Source of the DNA: Mucilaginibacter achroorhodeus
Lineage (GTDB): Bacteria; Bacteroidota; Bacteroidia; Sphingobacteriales; Sphingobacteriaceae
Assembly: GCF_007846095.1 (NCBI RefSeq)
Contig: NZ_VOEI01000006.1
Coordinates: 186,001 to 250,000 of the forward strand
Direction: 5' to 3'
DNA: 64,000 nt
Shown here: positions 7,724 through 16,515 of the stretch, piece after piece
How the letters are laid out: each line of letters opens with the position of its first letter
How positions within the stretch are numbered: the stretch's first letter is position 1
Notes under the pieces: model-generated
Told to the model about the DNA's origin: nothing
Databases searched by the model: none
Seen by the model: the letters and a program-made list of their open reading frames with translations, nothing else
Program-made: the position numbers and the translations under genes

Positions 7724-8653
7724 ATGAGCAAATCAACACACAACTGGCCTGTTCTTGATTTTCATTACCTGAAAGATACTATTGCCACCGTACACATGTG
7801 GACGCAGATGATAGGTAAGGTACGTTTGAAAAAATCGCCCTGGATAAACCACTCCTGGCAGGTTACTTTATATGTAAGCGCCAGCGGCCTAACTACTGGC
7901 AGCATCACTTATGAGGATGGTATTTTTCAGATAGATCTCGACTTGGTGAAGCATCAGCTGCACATTACAACCAGCACAGGTGGTAAATGTACAAGCTCGT
8001 TAGGGGCAGCCACCATTGCCGATTTTTATCATAATCTGATGGATAAGCTGAAGGCCGTGGGTGTTAACGTGGAGATCTATGCCGTACCAAACGAGTTGGA
8101 AACGGCTATTCCCTTTGCAGAAAATACTACTCCGGGTACTTATAATGCCGAAGCTATGCATACCCTTTGGCAGGCTTTGGTTAGTATCAACAATGTTTTT
8201 ACGCGCTTCAGAGCAGGTTTTTTAGGTAAGTGCAGCCCGGTGCATTTCTTTTGGGGCGCTTTTGATCTGGCGGTAACCCGTTTCAGTGGCCGCACGGCGC
8301 CTAAGCATCCCGGTGGTGCGCCAAATATGCCGGTAGAGGTAATGCAGGAAGCTTATTCTCACGAAGTAAGTTCATGCGGTTTTTGGCCGGGCAGCGAAGC
8401 TTTTCCGCAGCCGGTATTTTATTCCTACTGCTACCCAACACCAGATGAATTTGCTAAGCAGGAAGTTAGCCCGCCTCAGGCATTTTACAGCGGCGAGATG
8501 GGCGAGTTTATGCTTACTTATGAAGTTGTACAGCAATCGGCAGACCCGGAAGCAACATTGTTACAGTTTCTGCAATCAACATACGATGCCGCCGCCCGAA
8601 CCGGCAATTGGGACAAAAACCTGGAGTGCGATCTGCAATGGCTAAAGCAATAA
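7724..8653 (+). CDS. DUF5996 family protein
   Basis: A 309-residue cytosolic protein of the DUF5996 family: NWPVLDFHYLKDTIATVHMW at the N-terminus, PWINHSWQVTLYVSASGLTT, and a central YSHEVSSCGFWPGS. The function is unknown in the family. I prefer the ATG at 7724 (MSKSTHNWP); an in-frame ATG at 7682 would start inside the family B repeat and add 14 unlikely residues. The gene ends 1 nt before the stop codon of the convergent methyltransferase. Confidence 0.8.
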   Translation: MSKSTHNWPVLDFHYLKDTIATVHMWTQMIGKVRLKKSPWINHSWQVTLYVSASGLTTGSITYEDGIFQIDLDLVKHQLHITTSTGGKCTSSLGAATIADFYHNLMDKLKAVGVNVEIYAVPNELETAIPFAENTTPGTYNAEAMHTLWQALVSINNVFTRFRAGFLGKCSPVHFFWGAFDLAVTRFSGRTAPKHPGGAPNMPVEVMQEAYSHEVSSCGFWPGSEAFPQPVFYSYCYPTPDEFAKQEVSPPQAFYSGEMGEFMLTYEVVQQSADPEATLLQFLQSTYDAAARTGNWDKNLECDLQWLKQ

Positions 8654-8654
8654 T

Positions 8655-9320
8655 TTAAAACAGGGTTTTTGACGGCTTTTTAGCTGGTGAGGGTTGTTGC
8701 TTGTTCCCGGTTTTGCGCAGGCACCAGGTAGTCATACAGCGCAGGCCTTGTACATTGGTGGTTTTTATCGGCTCAAATAATTCACCCCCAAGGTCAACCG
8801 TGTATTCCATCAGCATATCCTCATCAACCAGGTAGCGTTGCGAACCATCGGGCAATACGTAACGACCATTTCCCAATTCCTGTACTTTGTCAGCAATGCC
8901 AATGGTCGATGCCAGGCGTGCAAAAAGGTAACCGCCCGGCTTTAGCACCCGCCACATTGACCGCAGCATGGCATCAAAATGATTATGATCATTGGCAAAA
9001 TGCAACACAGCGCTGCTGATAACCAGGTCGAAGATGTTATCCTCATAAGGTAATGCTTCTGCAGCAGCAACCCTAAAATTATCTGCAGGCAGCTTAGGTG
9101 CAAATGTTGCAGCCAGTTGTTTTACCTGCTCAACAGCTTCGGCGTTGGGGTCTATGCCATGTATGTTAAAACCATTTTGCAGAAAGTAAATAATGTTCCT
9201 TCCACCACCGCAACCTGCATCTAAAACGTCCCTGCAGTTATCAAACGTACCTTTCAGTAATTGGTCAAACAAGTATATATCAATGTTGCCGAAAGCTTGC
9301 TGCAGTTTGCTCATAACCAC
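8655..9320 (-). CDS. Class I SAM-dependent methyltransferase
   Basis: A 221-residue Rossmann-fold methyltransferase of the Methyltransf_11 kind. Motif I is VLDAGCGGGRN, an acidic GIDPNAE follows after strand 2, SSAVLHFA is at strand 4, and WRVLKPGGYLFARLAS forms the post-motif III region. The C-terminal tail is short, basic and proline-rich. The start may be GTG at 9320 or ATG at 9314 (MSKLQQAFG); the difference is two residues. The substrate is unknown. It is transcribed toward the DUF5996 gene and divergently from the DUF5916 gene. Confidence 0.87.
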   Translation of the reverse strand: MVMSKLQQAFGNIDIYLFDQLLKGTFDNCRDVLDAGCGGGRNIIYFLQNGFNIHGIDPNAEAVEQVKQLAATFAPKLPADNFRVAAAEALPYEDNIFDLVISSAVLHFANDHNHFDAMLRSMWRVLKPGGYLFARLASTIGIADKVQELGNGRYVLPDGSQRYLVDEDMLMEYTVDLGGELFEPIKTTNVQGLRCMTTWCLRKTGNKQQPSPAKKPSKTLF

Positions 9321-9395
9321 TTAGTTGTTAAGTGCACTAATGTAACAATAACGTGTATGGTTTAAAAGATTATACCCCACTAATTAGGTAGTGTA

Positions 9396-11639
9396 ATGCA
9401 TTATCAATATTATTGTGTATCGCCCCCACCAGAGGCGCTGGTATTATCTCACACTGTTACCGTACCAATTTTGACTAAACTTAAACTGATGCTGCTGCTT
9501 GGCGTTGTGCTGCTTTGCAATGCCGCCCTCGCGCAGAAAAAGAACGCTAATTATCAATTGCATATTAAACGTGCAAAAGGTGCCATTAAAATTGATGGTT
9601 TGCTTGATGAGAGCGATTGGCTTAACGCCGATAGCACCGGCAGGTTTTACATGGTGTTACCTATGGATACCAGCTACGCCAATTTAAATACGGTTGTGCG
9701 TACGGCCTATGATGATAACAACTTTTACATTTCGGCAGTTTGTTATACACCCACGCCGGGCTATATGGTGGAGTCGCTTAAGCGCGATTTCAGTTTTCTG
9801 AAGAACGATAACTTTATTTTTTTTATGGACCCCTTTGATGCCCGTACGGATGGCTTCACTTTTGGCGCTAATGCCGTTGGTGCACAGTGGGACGGGATTA
9901 TGTTTGAGGGGAGCAAGGTTGACCTGAGCTGGGACAATAAATGGTATTCTGTTGTAAAGAACTACCCCGATAGGTGGGTTTTTGAAGCCGCTATTCCGTT
10001 CAAAAGTATCCGCTATAAGAAAGGCATCAAAGAGTGGGGCATTAACTTTAGTCGTAACGACCTGAAGAGCACCGAAAAATCGGCCTGGGCACCTGTTCCA
10101 CGGCAGTTCCCGACAGCGGCTTTGGCTTATACCGGTACATTGGTTTGGGACGAGGCACCTCCTGTGGCAACGCATAACATTTCGCTTATCCCGTACGCCC
10201 TGGGTGGTATTACTAAGGATTTTGAGCATAATAAAGATGCTGTTTGGCGTAAAGAAATAGGGGGAGATGTAAAGATAGGCCTCACTTCATCACTCAACCT
10301 CGACCTTACCGTTAACCCTGATTTCTCACAGGTGGATGTGGACCAGCAGGTGATCAATCTAAACAGATACGAGCTGTTCTTCCCGGAGAAAAGGCAGTTC
10401 TTTTTAGAGAACGGCGACCTGTTTGCCAACTTCGGCTATGCGGATATTCGGCCTTTCTTTTCGCGCAGGGTGGGTTTAAATGCGCCTATCCGCGGAGGGG
10501 CAAGGTTAACAGGTAAAATAGATAAGAACTGGCGGGTGGGGGTAATGGATATCCAGACAGGCCAATCAAGCTCGGATAACCTATCGGCACAAAACTTTGG
10601 TGTGGTTACCTTGCAGCGCAGGGTATTTTCCCGATCAAACATCGGTATCATGTTCGTAAATAAAGATGCAACTGGCAGCGCCCCAAACCCGGATAGCAAA
10701 GGATCGGCCTACAACCGAAACCTGGGCGTGGAATATAACCTGGCATCATCAAATAACCAATGGACGGGTAAGCTTTTGGGGCTTAAATCATTTAGTCCGG
10801 GTGTAAGCGGGCACGATTATGTGCAGGCGGCTAACCTGCAATACCTGAGTAAATACTGGACCATAGCCCTGCAGCAACAGTATGTTGGCCGAAACTACAA
10901 TGCAGAATCGGGCTACGTACCGCGGAAAGGCTACAATAAACTTGCGCCGTTGCTGCAACATAACTTTTTGCCTAAGAATGGTATCATCCTATCGCACGGG
11001 CCACAGATAAGCGGCACTTACTTTTTTGATGAGCGTTACAAGCCTACTGATAACGAGACCATCCTAAGCTATTTGATCACCTTCCGGAACAGGGCCACGC
11101 TAACAGTATCAGGATTAAATGATTATGTGAAACTGCTGCAGCCGTTTGACCCAACCAACACCGGTAAAACCCCGTTACCAACAGGTTTTGAAAACCACTG
11201 GAGCACCATTGATATACAATACGCATCGAAACCGCAGAGCGTATTTACTTACCTGGTTGAGGCCGCGCGCGGTGGCTATTACGACAACGGAACCAAAAAC
11301 ACGCTGATAGGGCAGGTGGGCTACCGTTTTCAGCCTTATGTTAATTTGCTGGTTAATGTTTCATACAACGATCTGCATTTGCCCGCGCCATACGGTCGTA
11401 ATAAATTTTGGTTGATTGGTCCGCGTGCTGATGTTACATTTACCAATACCTTGTACTTCACAACATTTGTACAATACAATGAGCAGGCGCGTAACATGAA
11501 CATCAATAGCAGGTTACAATGGCGCTACAAGCCGGCATCAGACCTGTTCATTGTTTACGGCGATAATTCTATCCCATCGCCCTTTACTATTAAAAACAGG
11601 CAGCTTACCATCAAGTGGACGTATTGGTGTAATATCTGA
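9396..11639 (+). CDS. DUF5916 protein with N-terminal CBM9-like domain
   Basis: A protein of up to 747 residues, probably secreted to or spanning the outer membrane. A CBM9/DOMON-like sugar-binding fold is seen at about residues 60-250 (KIDGLLDESDWLNAD, FFMDPFDARTDGFTFG, WVFEAAIPFKSIRYK). Next is the conserved DUF5916 region (DLTVNPDFSQVDVDQQVINLNRYELFFPEKR in two pieces) and then beta-rich segments like an outer-membrane barrel. The ATG at 9396 gives an unusually long N-terminus; TTG at 9471 or ATG at 9489 gives a normal signal peptide ending in NAALAQ, so the true start may be one of these. The role is unknown. Homologues occur widely in Bacteroidota. Confidence 0.85.
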   Translation: MHYQYYCVSPPPEALVLSHTVTVPILTKLKLMLLLGVVLLCNAALAQKKNANYQLHIKRAKGAIKIDGLLDESDWLNADSTGRFYMVLPMDTSYANLNTVVRTAYDDNNFYISAVCYTPTPGYMVESLKRDFSFLKNDNFIFFMDPFDARTDGFTFGANAVGAQWDGIMFEGSKVDLSWDNKWYSVVKNYPDRWVFEAAIPFKSIRYKKGIKEWGINFSRNDLKSTEKSAWAPVPRQFPTAALAYTGTLVWDEAPPVATHNISLIPYALGGITKDFEHNKDAVWRKEIGGDVKIGLTSSLNLDLTVNPDFSQVDVDQQVINLNRYELFFPEKRQFFLENGDLFANFGYADIRPFFSRRVGLNAPIRGGARLTGKIDKNWRVGVMDIQTGQSSSDNLSAQNFGVVTLQRRVFSRSNIGIMFVNKDATGSAPNPDSKGSAYNRNLGVEYNLASSNNQWTGKLLGLKSFSPGVSGHDYVQAANLQYLSKYWTIALQQQYVGRNYNAESGYVPRKGYNKLAPLLQHNFLPKNGIILSHGPQISGTYFFDERYKPTDNETILSYLITFRNRATLTVSGLNDYVKLLQPFDPTNTGKTPLPTGFENHWSTIDIQYASKPQSVFTYLVEAARGGYYDNGTKNTLIGQVGYRFQPYVNLLVNVSYNDLHLPAPYGRNKFWLIGPRADVTFTNTLYFTTFVQYNEQARNMNINSRLQWRYKPASDLFIVYGDNSIPSPFTIKNRQLTIKWTYWCNI

Positions 11640-11652
11640 TTACATATATCAA

Positions 11653-11859
11653 TTCCCTCCCTTGGGAGCGGTGCGTTGGCTGAGAGCACAGGCAGGTAGG
11701 GGTATAATCGCGTAAGAACCTCTCGCCCGGTGGACTCATCAGGTCTACGCTTCGCTGAACCATCCTCTCTGCTGCAAGCAGCAAAGAGATTAAACCTTTC
11801 ACCCTCTTTTAGCGTAGCGAAAAGAGGGTCGACAAGCGTCAGCGATGTTGGGGTGAGTT
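11653..11859. repeat. Dispersed palindromic repeat, family B, copy 3
   Basis: Degenerate family B block in the gap after the DUF5916 gene. It contains TCTACGCTTCGCTGAACC, CTCTCTGCTGCAAGCAGCAAAGAG, CCCTCTTTTAGCGTAGCGAA and GTCGACAAGCGTCAGCG, and ends in GTTGGGGTGAGTTA. No gene is seen in 11640-11936. Confidence 0.75.
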
Positions 11860-11936
11860 AAAAAATGTAAATTGATCACGCCACCCTAAAATTCTTTTAT
11901 ACCAAACCATCTACCCCATTTCGGTGTTAAAAAGGC

Positions 11937-12113
11937 ATGAATAAATTTTTCCGTGCATTAATTGCTGCCTGGGGTGCTAAAAAACTTGGCGGCGGGTGTT
12001 TGTCTACAATTGTTATCTTTATTATTATTTACACGCTATTAGGTAAATGCGATAACACATCGCGTGCCGCTGCGCCCGTTCACAATGTAAAAACAGTAGC
12101 AGTTAGCAGATAA
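11937..12113 (+). CDS. Small single-helix membrane protein, 58 aa
   Basis: An ATG at 11937 opens a 58-codon frame. The product has an amphipathic start (MNKFFRALIAAWGAKKLGGG), one hydrophobic helix at about residues 21-36 (CLSTIVIFIIIYTLLG), and a short polar tail with a cysteine. The reading frame ends 22 nt before the next gene on the same strand. I do not recognise a family. Codon choice (GGC, GCT, AAA) resembles the neighbours, and the helix is well formed, so I think it is translated. Confidence 0.6.
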   Translation: MNKFFRALIAAWGAKKLGGGCLSTIVIFIIIYTLLGKCDNTSRAAAPVHNVKTVAVSR

Positions 12114-12135
12114 TTTTAATTGCAATTTTGTACTT

Positions 12136-12456
12136 ATGAAACAGATGACCACCGTAAGCGAAGTGATCAACAACCTTCGCGAGAAAGGATACACAGAAGA
12201 TTTTAACCTTACTGAGAACTGCCTTAAATGCGCAGGTAACCAATTACAACTGCATCCCGAAGATTTTGTGGTTGATAAGCATTACCGTTTTGAGGGCGAT
12301 TCAAACCCTGATGATGAGGCAATAGTTTATGCTATTTCATCAGAAAAATATAACATGAAAGGCGTGCTGGTTAATGGTTACGGCCCTTCCGCTGATCCGG
12401 TTGCCGATGAAATGGTGAAGGCCCTTGCTGAAAAGCCGGGAGCAACGGATCTGTAA
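12136..12456 (+). CDS. Small conserved Bacteroidota protein, 106 aa
   Basis: A soluble 106-residue protein: TTVSEVINNLREKGYTEDFNL at the start (in two parts MTTVSEVINN and LREKGYTEDFNL), then a Cys pair-like NCLKCAG, FVVDKHYRFEGDSNPDDEAIVYAI and GVLVNGYGPSADP. Relatives in Sphingobacteriaceae are sometimes labelled phosphoribosylpyrophosphate synthetase, but the protein is far too short for that and shows no PRPP loop, so I would not use that name. The function is unknown. Confidence 0.8.
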   Translation: MKQMTTVSEVINNLREKGYTEDFNLTENCLKCAGNQLQLHPEDFVVDKHYRFEGDSNPDDEAIVYAISSEKYNMKGVLVNGYGPSADPVADEMVKALAEKPGATDL

Positions 12457-12468
12457 TTTATTTTTAAG

Positions 12469-12552
12469 TGTCATTGCGAGCGTAGCGTGGCAATCTCATG
12501 GCGTTTAGACGAACGCGAGGAGATTGCCACGTCGTTCCTCCTCGCAATGACA
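12469..12552. repeat. Dispersed palindromic repeat, family A, copy 2
   Basis: The arms TGTCATTGCGAG and CTCGCAATGACA and the inner GGCAATCTC/GAGATTGCC are the same as in copy 1 at 7305-7403. It starts 13 nt after the stop codon of the 106-aa gene. Confidence 0.85.
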
Positions 12553-12615
12553 CGTTTTAGTAATAATAAAGCCAGCGTATTGCGCTGGCTTTATTATTAT
12601 CTCTGCTGTCCTGGT

Positions 12616-12660
12616 GAGCCTGTCGAACCATCATCGCGCAGGTAGGTCTTCGACAAGCTC
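12616..12660. repeat. Dispersed palindromic repeat, GTCGAA/TTCGAC type
   Basis: The arms GAGCCTGTCGAA and TTCGACAAGCTC pair at 11 of 12 positions across a 21-nt loop. Very similar TTCGACAAGCTCAG repeats are common in many bacterial genomes as intergenic REP-like elements. Only one copy is seen in this window. Confidence 0.65.
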
Positions 12661-12683
12661 AGACTGAGAAACTTTGACTTATT

Positions 12684-12929
12684 CTATCCCAACAAATCTA
12701 TCTTCTCTTCAATTTTATCAGCTATCAAATGCACCAGTTTATTATCCAACTGCGCGGGGTTTTGGCAAACTGATAGCGTTTCATGGTCGTCCGGATTAAA
12801 GCTAACCAGTAACTTTTCATCCTGAAAAACCTCGATCTTACAACGCTGATGGCTGTGATGCAAATATTCCTTTACCTCCAGCGCTAAGTTCTGTTTGTTG
12901 TATTTAATATTAAGATTGAACTTCTCCAT
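12684..12929 (-). CDS. Hypothetical protein, 81 aa
   Basis: An 81-residue soluble protein with no signal peptide: MEKFNLNIKYNKQNLALEVK, LHHSHQRCKIEVFQDEKLLV, and a helical LDNKLVHLIADKIEEKIDLL end. No family is recognised. It looks like a small alpha/beta fold. It lies 43 nt downstream of the PLP enzyme on the same strand and may share its transcript. Confidence 0.75.
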   Translation of the reverse strand: MEKFNLNIKYNKQNLALEVKEYLHHSHQRCKIEVFQDEKLLVSFNPDDHETLSVCQNPAQLDNKLVHLIADKIEEKIDLLG

Positions 12930-12972
12930 GGCTTTCCCGGTTTATCATTAAACCAGCTGGGCGCGGTATTGT

Positions 12973-14217
12973 TCAGGAAATCGCTTCAAATGCTTTCTTA
13001 AAGTCGTTAAGCAGGTCTTCGCGGTCTTCAATACCTACAGATAAACGGATCATTCCTTCTGGTATACCCATTTCGGCGCGGCGTTCAGGGCCCAACTCAA
13101 AGAAAATAGTTTGAGCAACCGGTATAGACAGCGTGCGGGTATCGCCCAGGTTACTGCTTTTGATAACCACCTCTAAATTATTAAGGAAGGCAAAAACATC
13201 TATACCATCTTTCAACGCAAAGCTCATCAACCCACCATGCAGGCGGAACAATTTTTTTGATAACTCATGCTGCGGGTGGTCCGGTAGCCCCGGGTAGTAA
13301 ACCTTGTCAACCAACGGGTGGCTGTTTAGATATTCGGCCAAAGCCATGGCATTACCGCAAGAGCGCTCCAGGCGCAATGCAAGTGTTTCAGCACCTACCG
13401 ATAAGTTATGCGCAGCTTCAGGGGCAAGTGTACCACCACCATCGCGCAGGCCACGTTTGCGGATCTGCGTAATGCCCAAAAGTTCCGGTTTAATTTGCTG
13501 GCGCAACACCTCGGCTATGCCGGAGTAATTAGCCCAGTTATATAGGCCGGTATCGGTCACCGCACCGCCAAGTGCATTACCATGCCCACCAATGTATTTC
13601 GTTAGCGAGTTTACTACTAAAGATGCCTTTACATCGTAAGGTGTAAATATATATGGCGAGGTCATGGTGTTATCTACCACGTAGATCAATCCTTTTTCTT
13701 CACAAAGGTCGCCTATGGCCTGCAGGTCGGCAATTTGAGTAGCCGGGTTGGCAATGGTTTCTGCAAAAACCATACAGGTGTTGGGCTTGCAGGCTGCCTT
13801 AACGTTCTCAACAGATGTGGCATCAACAAAGCTAATGTCAAGCCCCATTTCAGTAAAGGTGGTAAGCACGCTACGGCTGTTGCCAAATAAAAAAGAGCTG
13901 GCAATAACGTGGCTTCCCTCTTTTACCAGTGCGAAGACAGTTGCCATAATGGCTGCCATACCGGTAGAAAAACTTACCGTTGCTATGCCTTTTTCCATCA
14001 TGGTGATTTTGCTCTCCAACGCTGCCGTTGTAGGGTTACCCTGGCGCGAATAAGCAAACCCTTTCGCCTTATTTTGAAATACGTTCACCAGATCCTGCAC
14101 ATCATCAAAGCCCCACGTTACGGCAGTGTGAATAGGCTGGTGCAAAGCGCCAAATTCAGGTTTGCGTAAACGGTCGGCGTGGAGCAGGGTGGTGGTAAAT
14201 CCTTTTTGTTGAGTCAT
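12973..14217 (-). CDS. Cys/Met metabolism PLP-dependent enzyme (cystathionine gamma-synthase family)
   Basis: A 414-residue fold-type I PLP enzyme. The lysine that holds PLP is K207 in VVNSLTKYIGGHGN. Other family marks are AYSRQGNPTTAALE, FSTGMAAIMA and VVDNTMTSPY. The family includes cystathionine gamma-synthase, O-acetylhomoserine sulfhydrylase and methionine gamma-lyase; the exact reaction cannot be decided from sequence by eye. An ETIANPATQ in place of the usual ETPSNP is seen. Unlike the peroxiredoxin 6 kb away, no SAM riboswitch precedes this gene (14218-14389 shows none). Confidence 0.88.
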   Translation of the reverse strand: MTQQKGFTTTLLHADRLRKPEFGALHQPIHTAVTWGFDDVQDLVNVFQNKAKGFAYSRQGNPTTAALESKITMMEKGIATVSFSTGMAAIMATVFALVKEGSHVIASSFLFGNSRSVLTTFTEMGLDISFVDATSVENVKAACKPNTCMVFAETIANPATQIADLQAIGDLCEEKGLIYVVDNTMTSPYIFTPYDVKASLVVNSLTKYIGGHGNALGGAVTDTGLYNWANYSGIAEVLRQQIKPELLGITQIRKRGLRDGGGTLAPEAAHNLSVGAETLALRLERSCGNAMALAEYLNSHPLVDKVYYPGLPDHPQHELSKKLFRLHGGLMSFALKDGIDVFAFLNNLEVVIKSSNLGDTRTLSIPVAQTIFFELGPERRAEMGIPEGMIRLSVGIEDREDLLNDFKKAFEAIS

Positions 14218-14389
14218 GATTATTAGAACAGTAGATAATATTTCGCAATGATAGGGTATCTGTGCTTTAAATGCAAAGCAGGATGGTTATTAGCGCTAAA
14301 GTTTGACATTCACCACATCGTTGAAAACTGGTACAAACCTTAAATGAAATGGATTTGTTACCTTGCAGCACATTTTACAAAGCTGCCGT

Positions 14390-15712
14390 ATGAAGAAATT
14401 GTTGTTACTGGTGCCCGTGTTGTTCGTGCTTTCGTGCAAGCAAAGAGCATCAGATAGTGTTGAAGGAAAAAAACTGAATAAGTTGGCCCAGCAATATGTT
14501 ACCCTTGGCCTCACTATCGGCCAGTACGACAAAGATTTTGTAGATGCCTACTACGGTCCCGACTCCCTGAAACCCAAAGAACTTACCGAAAAGGTTGATA
14601 AAGACGATTTTCCGCGCGATAGTATCCTGGCATCCATCAACGAGTTGATGAACAGCATAAAGATAGCCGGTGATGATGCCAAGATAGACTCTAACCGTAT
14701 CCGTGCACGCTGGATCTACAACCAGTTGATGGCCTTTAACCGCCGCGTTCGCAATTTTGCGGGTGAGTCCATTTCGTTTGACGAGGAATCTAAAGAGCTG
14801 TTCGGCGTTGCCGCACCCGCCTATGCCGAGGAGTATTTTAAGGCTGAGTTGGATAAACTGGACAGTATCCTGCCGGGCAAAGGAAACGTGAACGACAGGT
14901 TTCAGAAATTGGCTAATAAGTTTGTCATCCCGAAGGATAAAATTGAACCGGTGATGAAGGCCGCTATAGCCGAAGCGCGTAAACGTACTATCGCACATTT
15001 TAAACTGCCCGCAGGCGAAAGTTTAACACTTGAGCTGGTAAATGATAAACCGTGGAACGGCTATAACTGGTACAAAGGCAATTATAAAAGTGATGTGCAG
15101 ATCAACACCGATATTAAAATATTTATCGACAGGGCCATCGATGTAGGAAGCCATGAAAGCTATCCCGGTCACCATGTTTATAACATGCTGTTAGAGAAAA
15201 ATCTGTATCACGATAGGGGTTGGGTTGAGATCTCCCTGTATCCGCTGTTTAGTCCACAGTCATTGATAGCTGAAGGCAGCGCAAACTTCGGTATTGACAT
15301 GGCTTTCCCGGGCGATGAAAAAGTAAAGTTTGCCAAGAGTGTGTTGCTGCCGATGGCCGGTTTAGATACCGCCGGTGCCGACCTGTATTTTAAAGCCCTT
15401 GCCATCAAGAACCGCTTAAACTACGCCCGTAACGAGGCTGCCCGTGGTTTAATAAACGATACCATGAGCCCAAGCAAGGCACGTAACTACTTGCGTAAAT
15501 ACTGCCTCATGAACGATGAAACTGCTGATAAATCAATGGATTTTATTAAAAAATATCGCAGCTACGTTATTAACTACAACTACGGCCAGGATCTTGTAAA
15601 AGACTATATCGAGCGCAATGGCGGCAAAACCAGTAACCCGCAAAAGCGTTGGGAGCTATTTGGTCAGTTGTTAAGCAACCCGGTTAGCCCGGCTGACCTG
15701 GTGAAAAAATAA
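14390..15712 (+). CDS. Lipoprotein with HExYPGHH motif (DUF885-like, probable metallohydrolase)
   Basis: A 440-residue protein. The ATG at 14390 (MKKLLLLVPVLFVLSC) gives a lipoprotein signal with cysteine at residue 16; an in-frame ATG at 14363 would spoil it. The central motif H255-E-S-Y-P-G-H-H262 resembles the metal-binding HExxPGHH of DUF885 proteins, related to zinc carboxypeptidases. A conserved glutamate is likely in LIAEGSANFG, about 30 residues on. It probably acts in the periplasm or at the outer membrane as a peptidase or hydrolase. The substrate is unknown. Confidence 0.78.
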   Translation: MKKLLLLVPVLFVLSCKQRASDSVEGKKLNKLAQQYVTLGLTIGQYDKDFVDAYYGPDSLKPKELTEKVDKDDFPRDSILASINELMNSIKIAGDDAKIDSNRIRARWIYNQLMAFNRRVRNFAGESISFDEESKELFGVAAPAYAEEYFKAELDKLDSILPGKGNVNDRFQKLANKFVIPKDKIEPVMKAAIAEARKRTIAHFKLPAGESLTLELVNDKPWNGYNWYKGNYKSDVQINTDIKIFIDRAIDVGSHESYPGHHVYNMLLEKNLYHDRGWVEISLYPLFSPQSLIAEGSANFGIDMAFPGDEKVKFAKSVLLPMAGLDTAGADLYFKALAIKNRLNYARNEAARGLINDTMSPSKARNYLRKYCLMNDETADKSMDFIKKYRSYVINYNYGQDLVKDYIERNGGKTSNPQKRWELFGQLLSNPVSPADLVKK

Positions 15713-15718
15713 GCAAAA

Positions 15719-15748
15719 ACGGCCCGCGCTTTACCAAGCACGGGCCGT
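15719..15748. terminator. Hairpin between convergent genes
   Basis: ACGGCCCG ... CGGGCCGT with an inner GCTT/AAGC pairing. On the minus strand it is followed by TTTTTG, so it serves the OmpA-like gene best; it can also end the DUF885-like gene. Confidence 0.8.
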
Positions 15749-15767
15749 TCTGCTTAATCAAAAACAA

Positions 15768-16283
15768 TTATAGTTTTTGTATCTCAACGCGGCGGTTAAC
15801 AGCACGTTCTTCTTCTGTTTTGTTACCATTCAATGGCTTACTTTCGCCAAAGCCTTTTACTATCAGGCGGCTGGCATCAATGCCGCTATTAACCAAGTAT
15901 GTTTTTACCGAGTTGGCACGCTCTACTGAAAGGTCCATGTTATGCTGCTCGCTGCCCTCAGCAGATGAGTTTCCGTTAAGCTGGAAGTTAACAGATGCAT
16001 CCTTTTTCATTTCGGCAACGGCCTTATCTAATATAGGGTAAGCAGTAGTTTTTAATATACCTGAATTAAACTCAAATTGTATGTTCTTAAAGTTATAATC
16101 TGGTGGGGCCGGTGCCGGAGCTGGTGCAGGCGGCGGTGGTGGTGGCGGGGTTGGCGCTGGTGCCGGTGCTGCTTTTGGCGGCGGTGGGGTTTGTACTAAT
16201 GGTTTCTTTGATTTACAAGCCGGCAGTATAGCTACCGAAGCTGCAATAAGTAATGGAAGGTAGATTGCTTTTAAAAACTTCAT
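15768..16283 (-). CDS. OmpA-family lipoprotein
   Basis: A 171-residue protein starting at the ATG at 16283 (MKFLKAIYLPLLIAASVAIL), with a lipobox ending at C in ILPACKS. A Pro/Ala-rich linker (about residues 33-62, nearly all P and A) is followed by an OmpA C-terminal peptidoglycan-binding domain: FEFNSGILKT, LNGNSSAEGS, SVERANSVKTYLVNSGIDA, GFGESKPL and NRRVEI. An upstream in-frame start at 16361 would bury the lipobox. It probably ties the outer membrane to the cell wall. The linker is long enough to reach across the periplasm. Confidence 0.9.
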   Translation of the reverse strand: MKFLKAIYLPLLIAASVAILPACKSKKPLVQTPPPPKAAPAPAPTPPPPPPPAPAPAPAPPDYNFKNIQFEFNSGILKTTAYPILDKAVAEMKKDASVNFQLNGNSSAEGSEQHNMDLSVERANSVKTYLVNSGIDASRLIVKGFGESKPLNGNKTEEERAVNRRVEIQKL

Positions 16284-16515
16284 TCTTTTGCTGTTTTGTT
16301 TAAGTTTTAAACGGTTAGGGTTGGGGCGATATTGTAAATAATATGCTTCAACCGGGCTCAAATGTAATAATCGTTCATCATTATCAAATAAATATCCTGC
16401 TTAAAAACGGCATAACGGCATTTTCATATATGTTTATAAGCTCGTGGTGCTTAACATTAATTTAATATGTAACCGCTTATTTTGTAACGCCACTTGTTAA
16501 CGAAGCAATTTGCTG

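Noticed and set aside
9684..10229. Long minus-strand reading frame of 181 codons inside the DUF5916 gene
   Set aside because: It is antisense to a clearly coding frame, has no recognisable domain and no promoter; a shadow frame.
12136..12456. Name 'phosphoribosylpyrophosphate synthetase' for the 106-aa protein
   Set aside because: The protein is about one third of the needed length and has no PRPP-binding loop; the name seems to be an inherited annotation error.
14450..14998. Minus-strand reading frame of 182 codons inside the DUF885-like gene
   Set aside because: No family resemblance; the plus strand is clearly coding.
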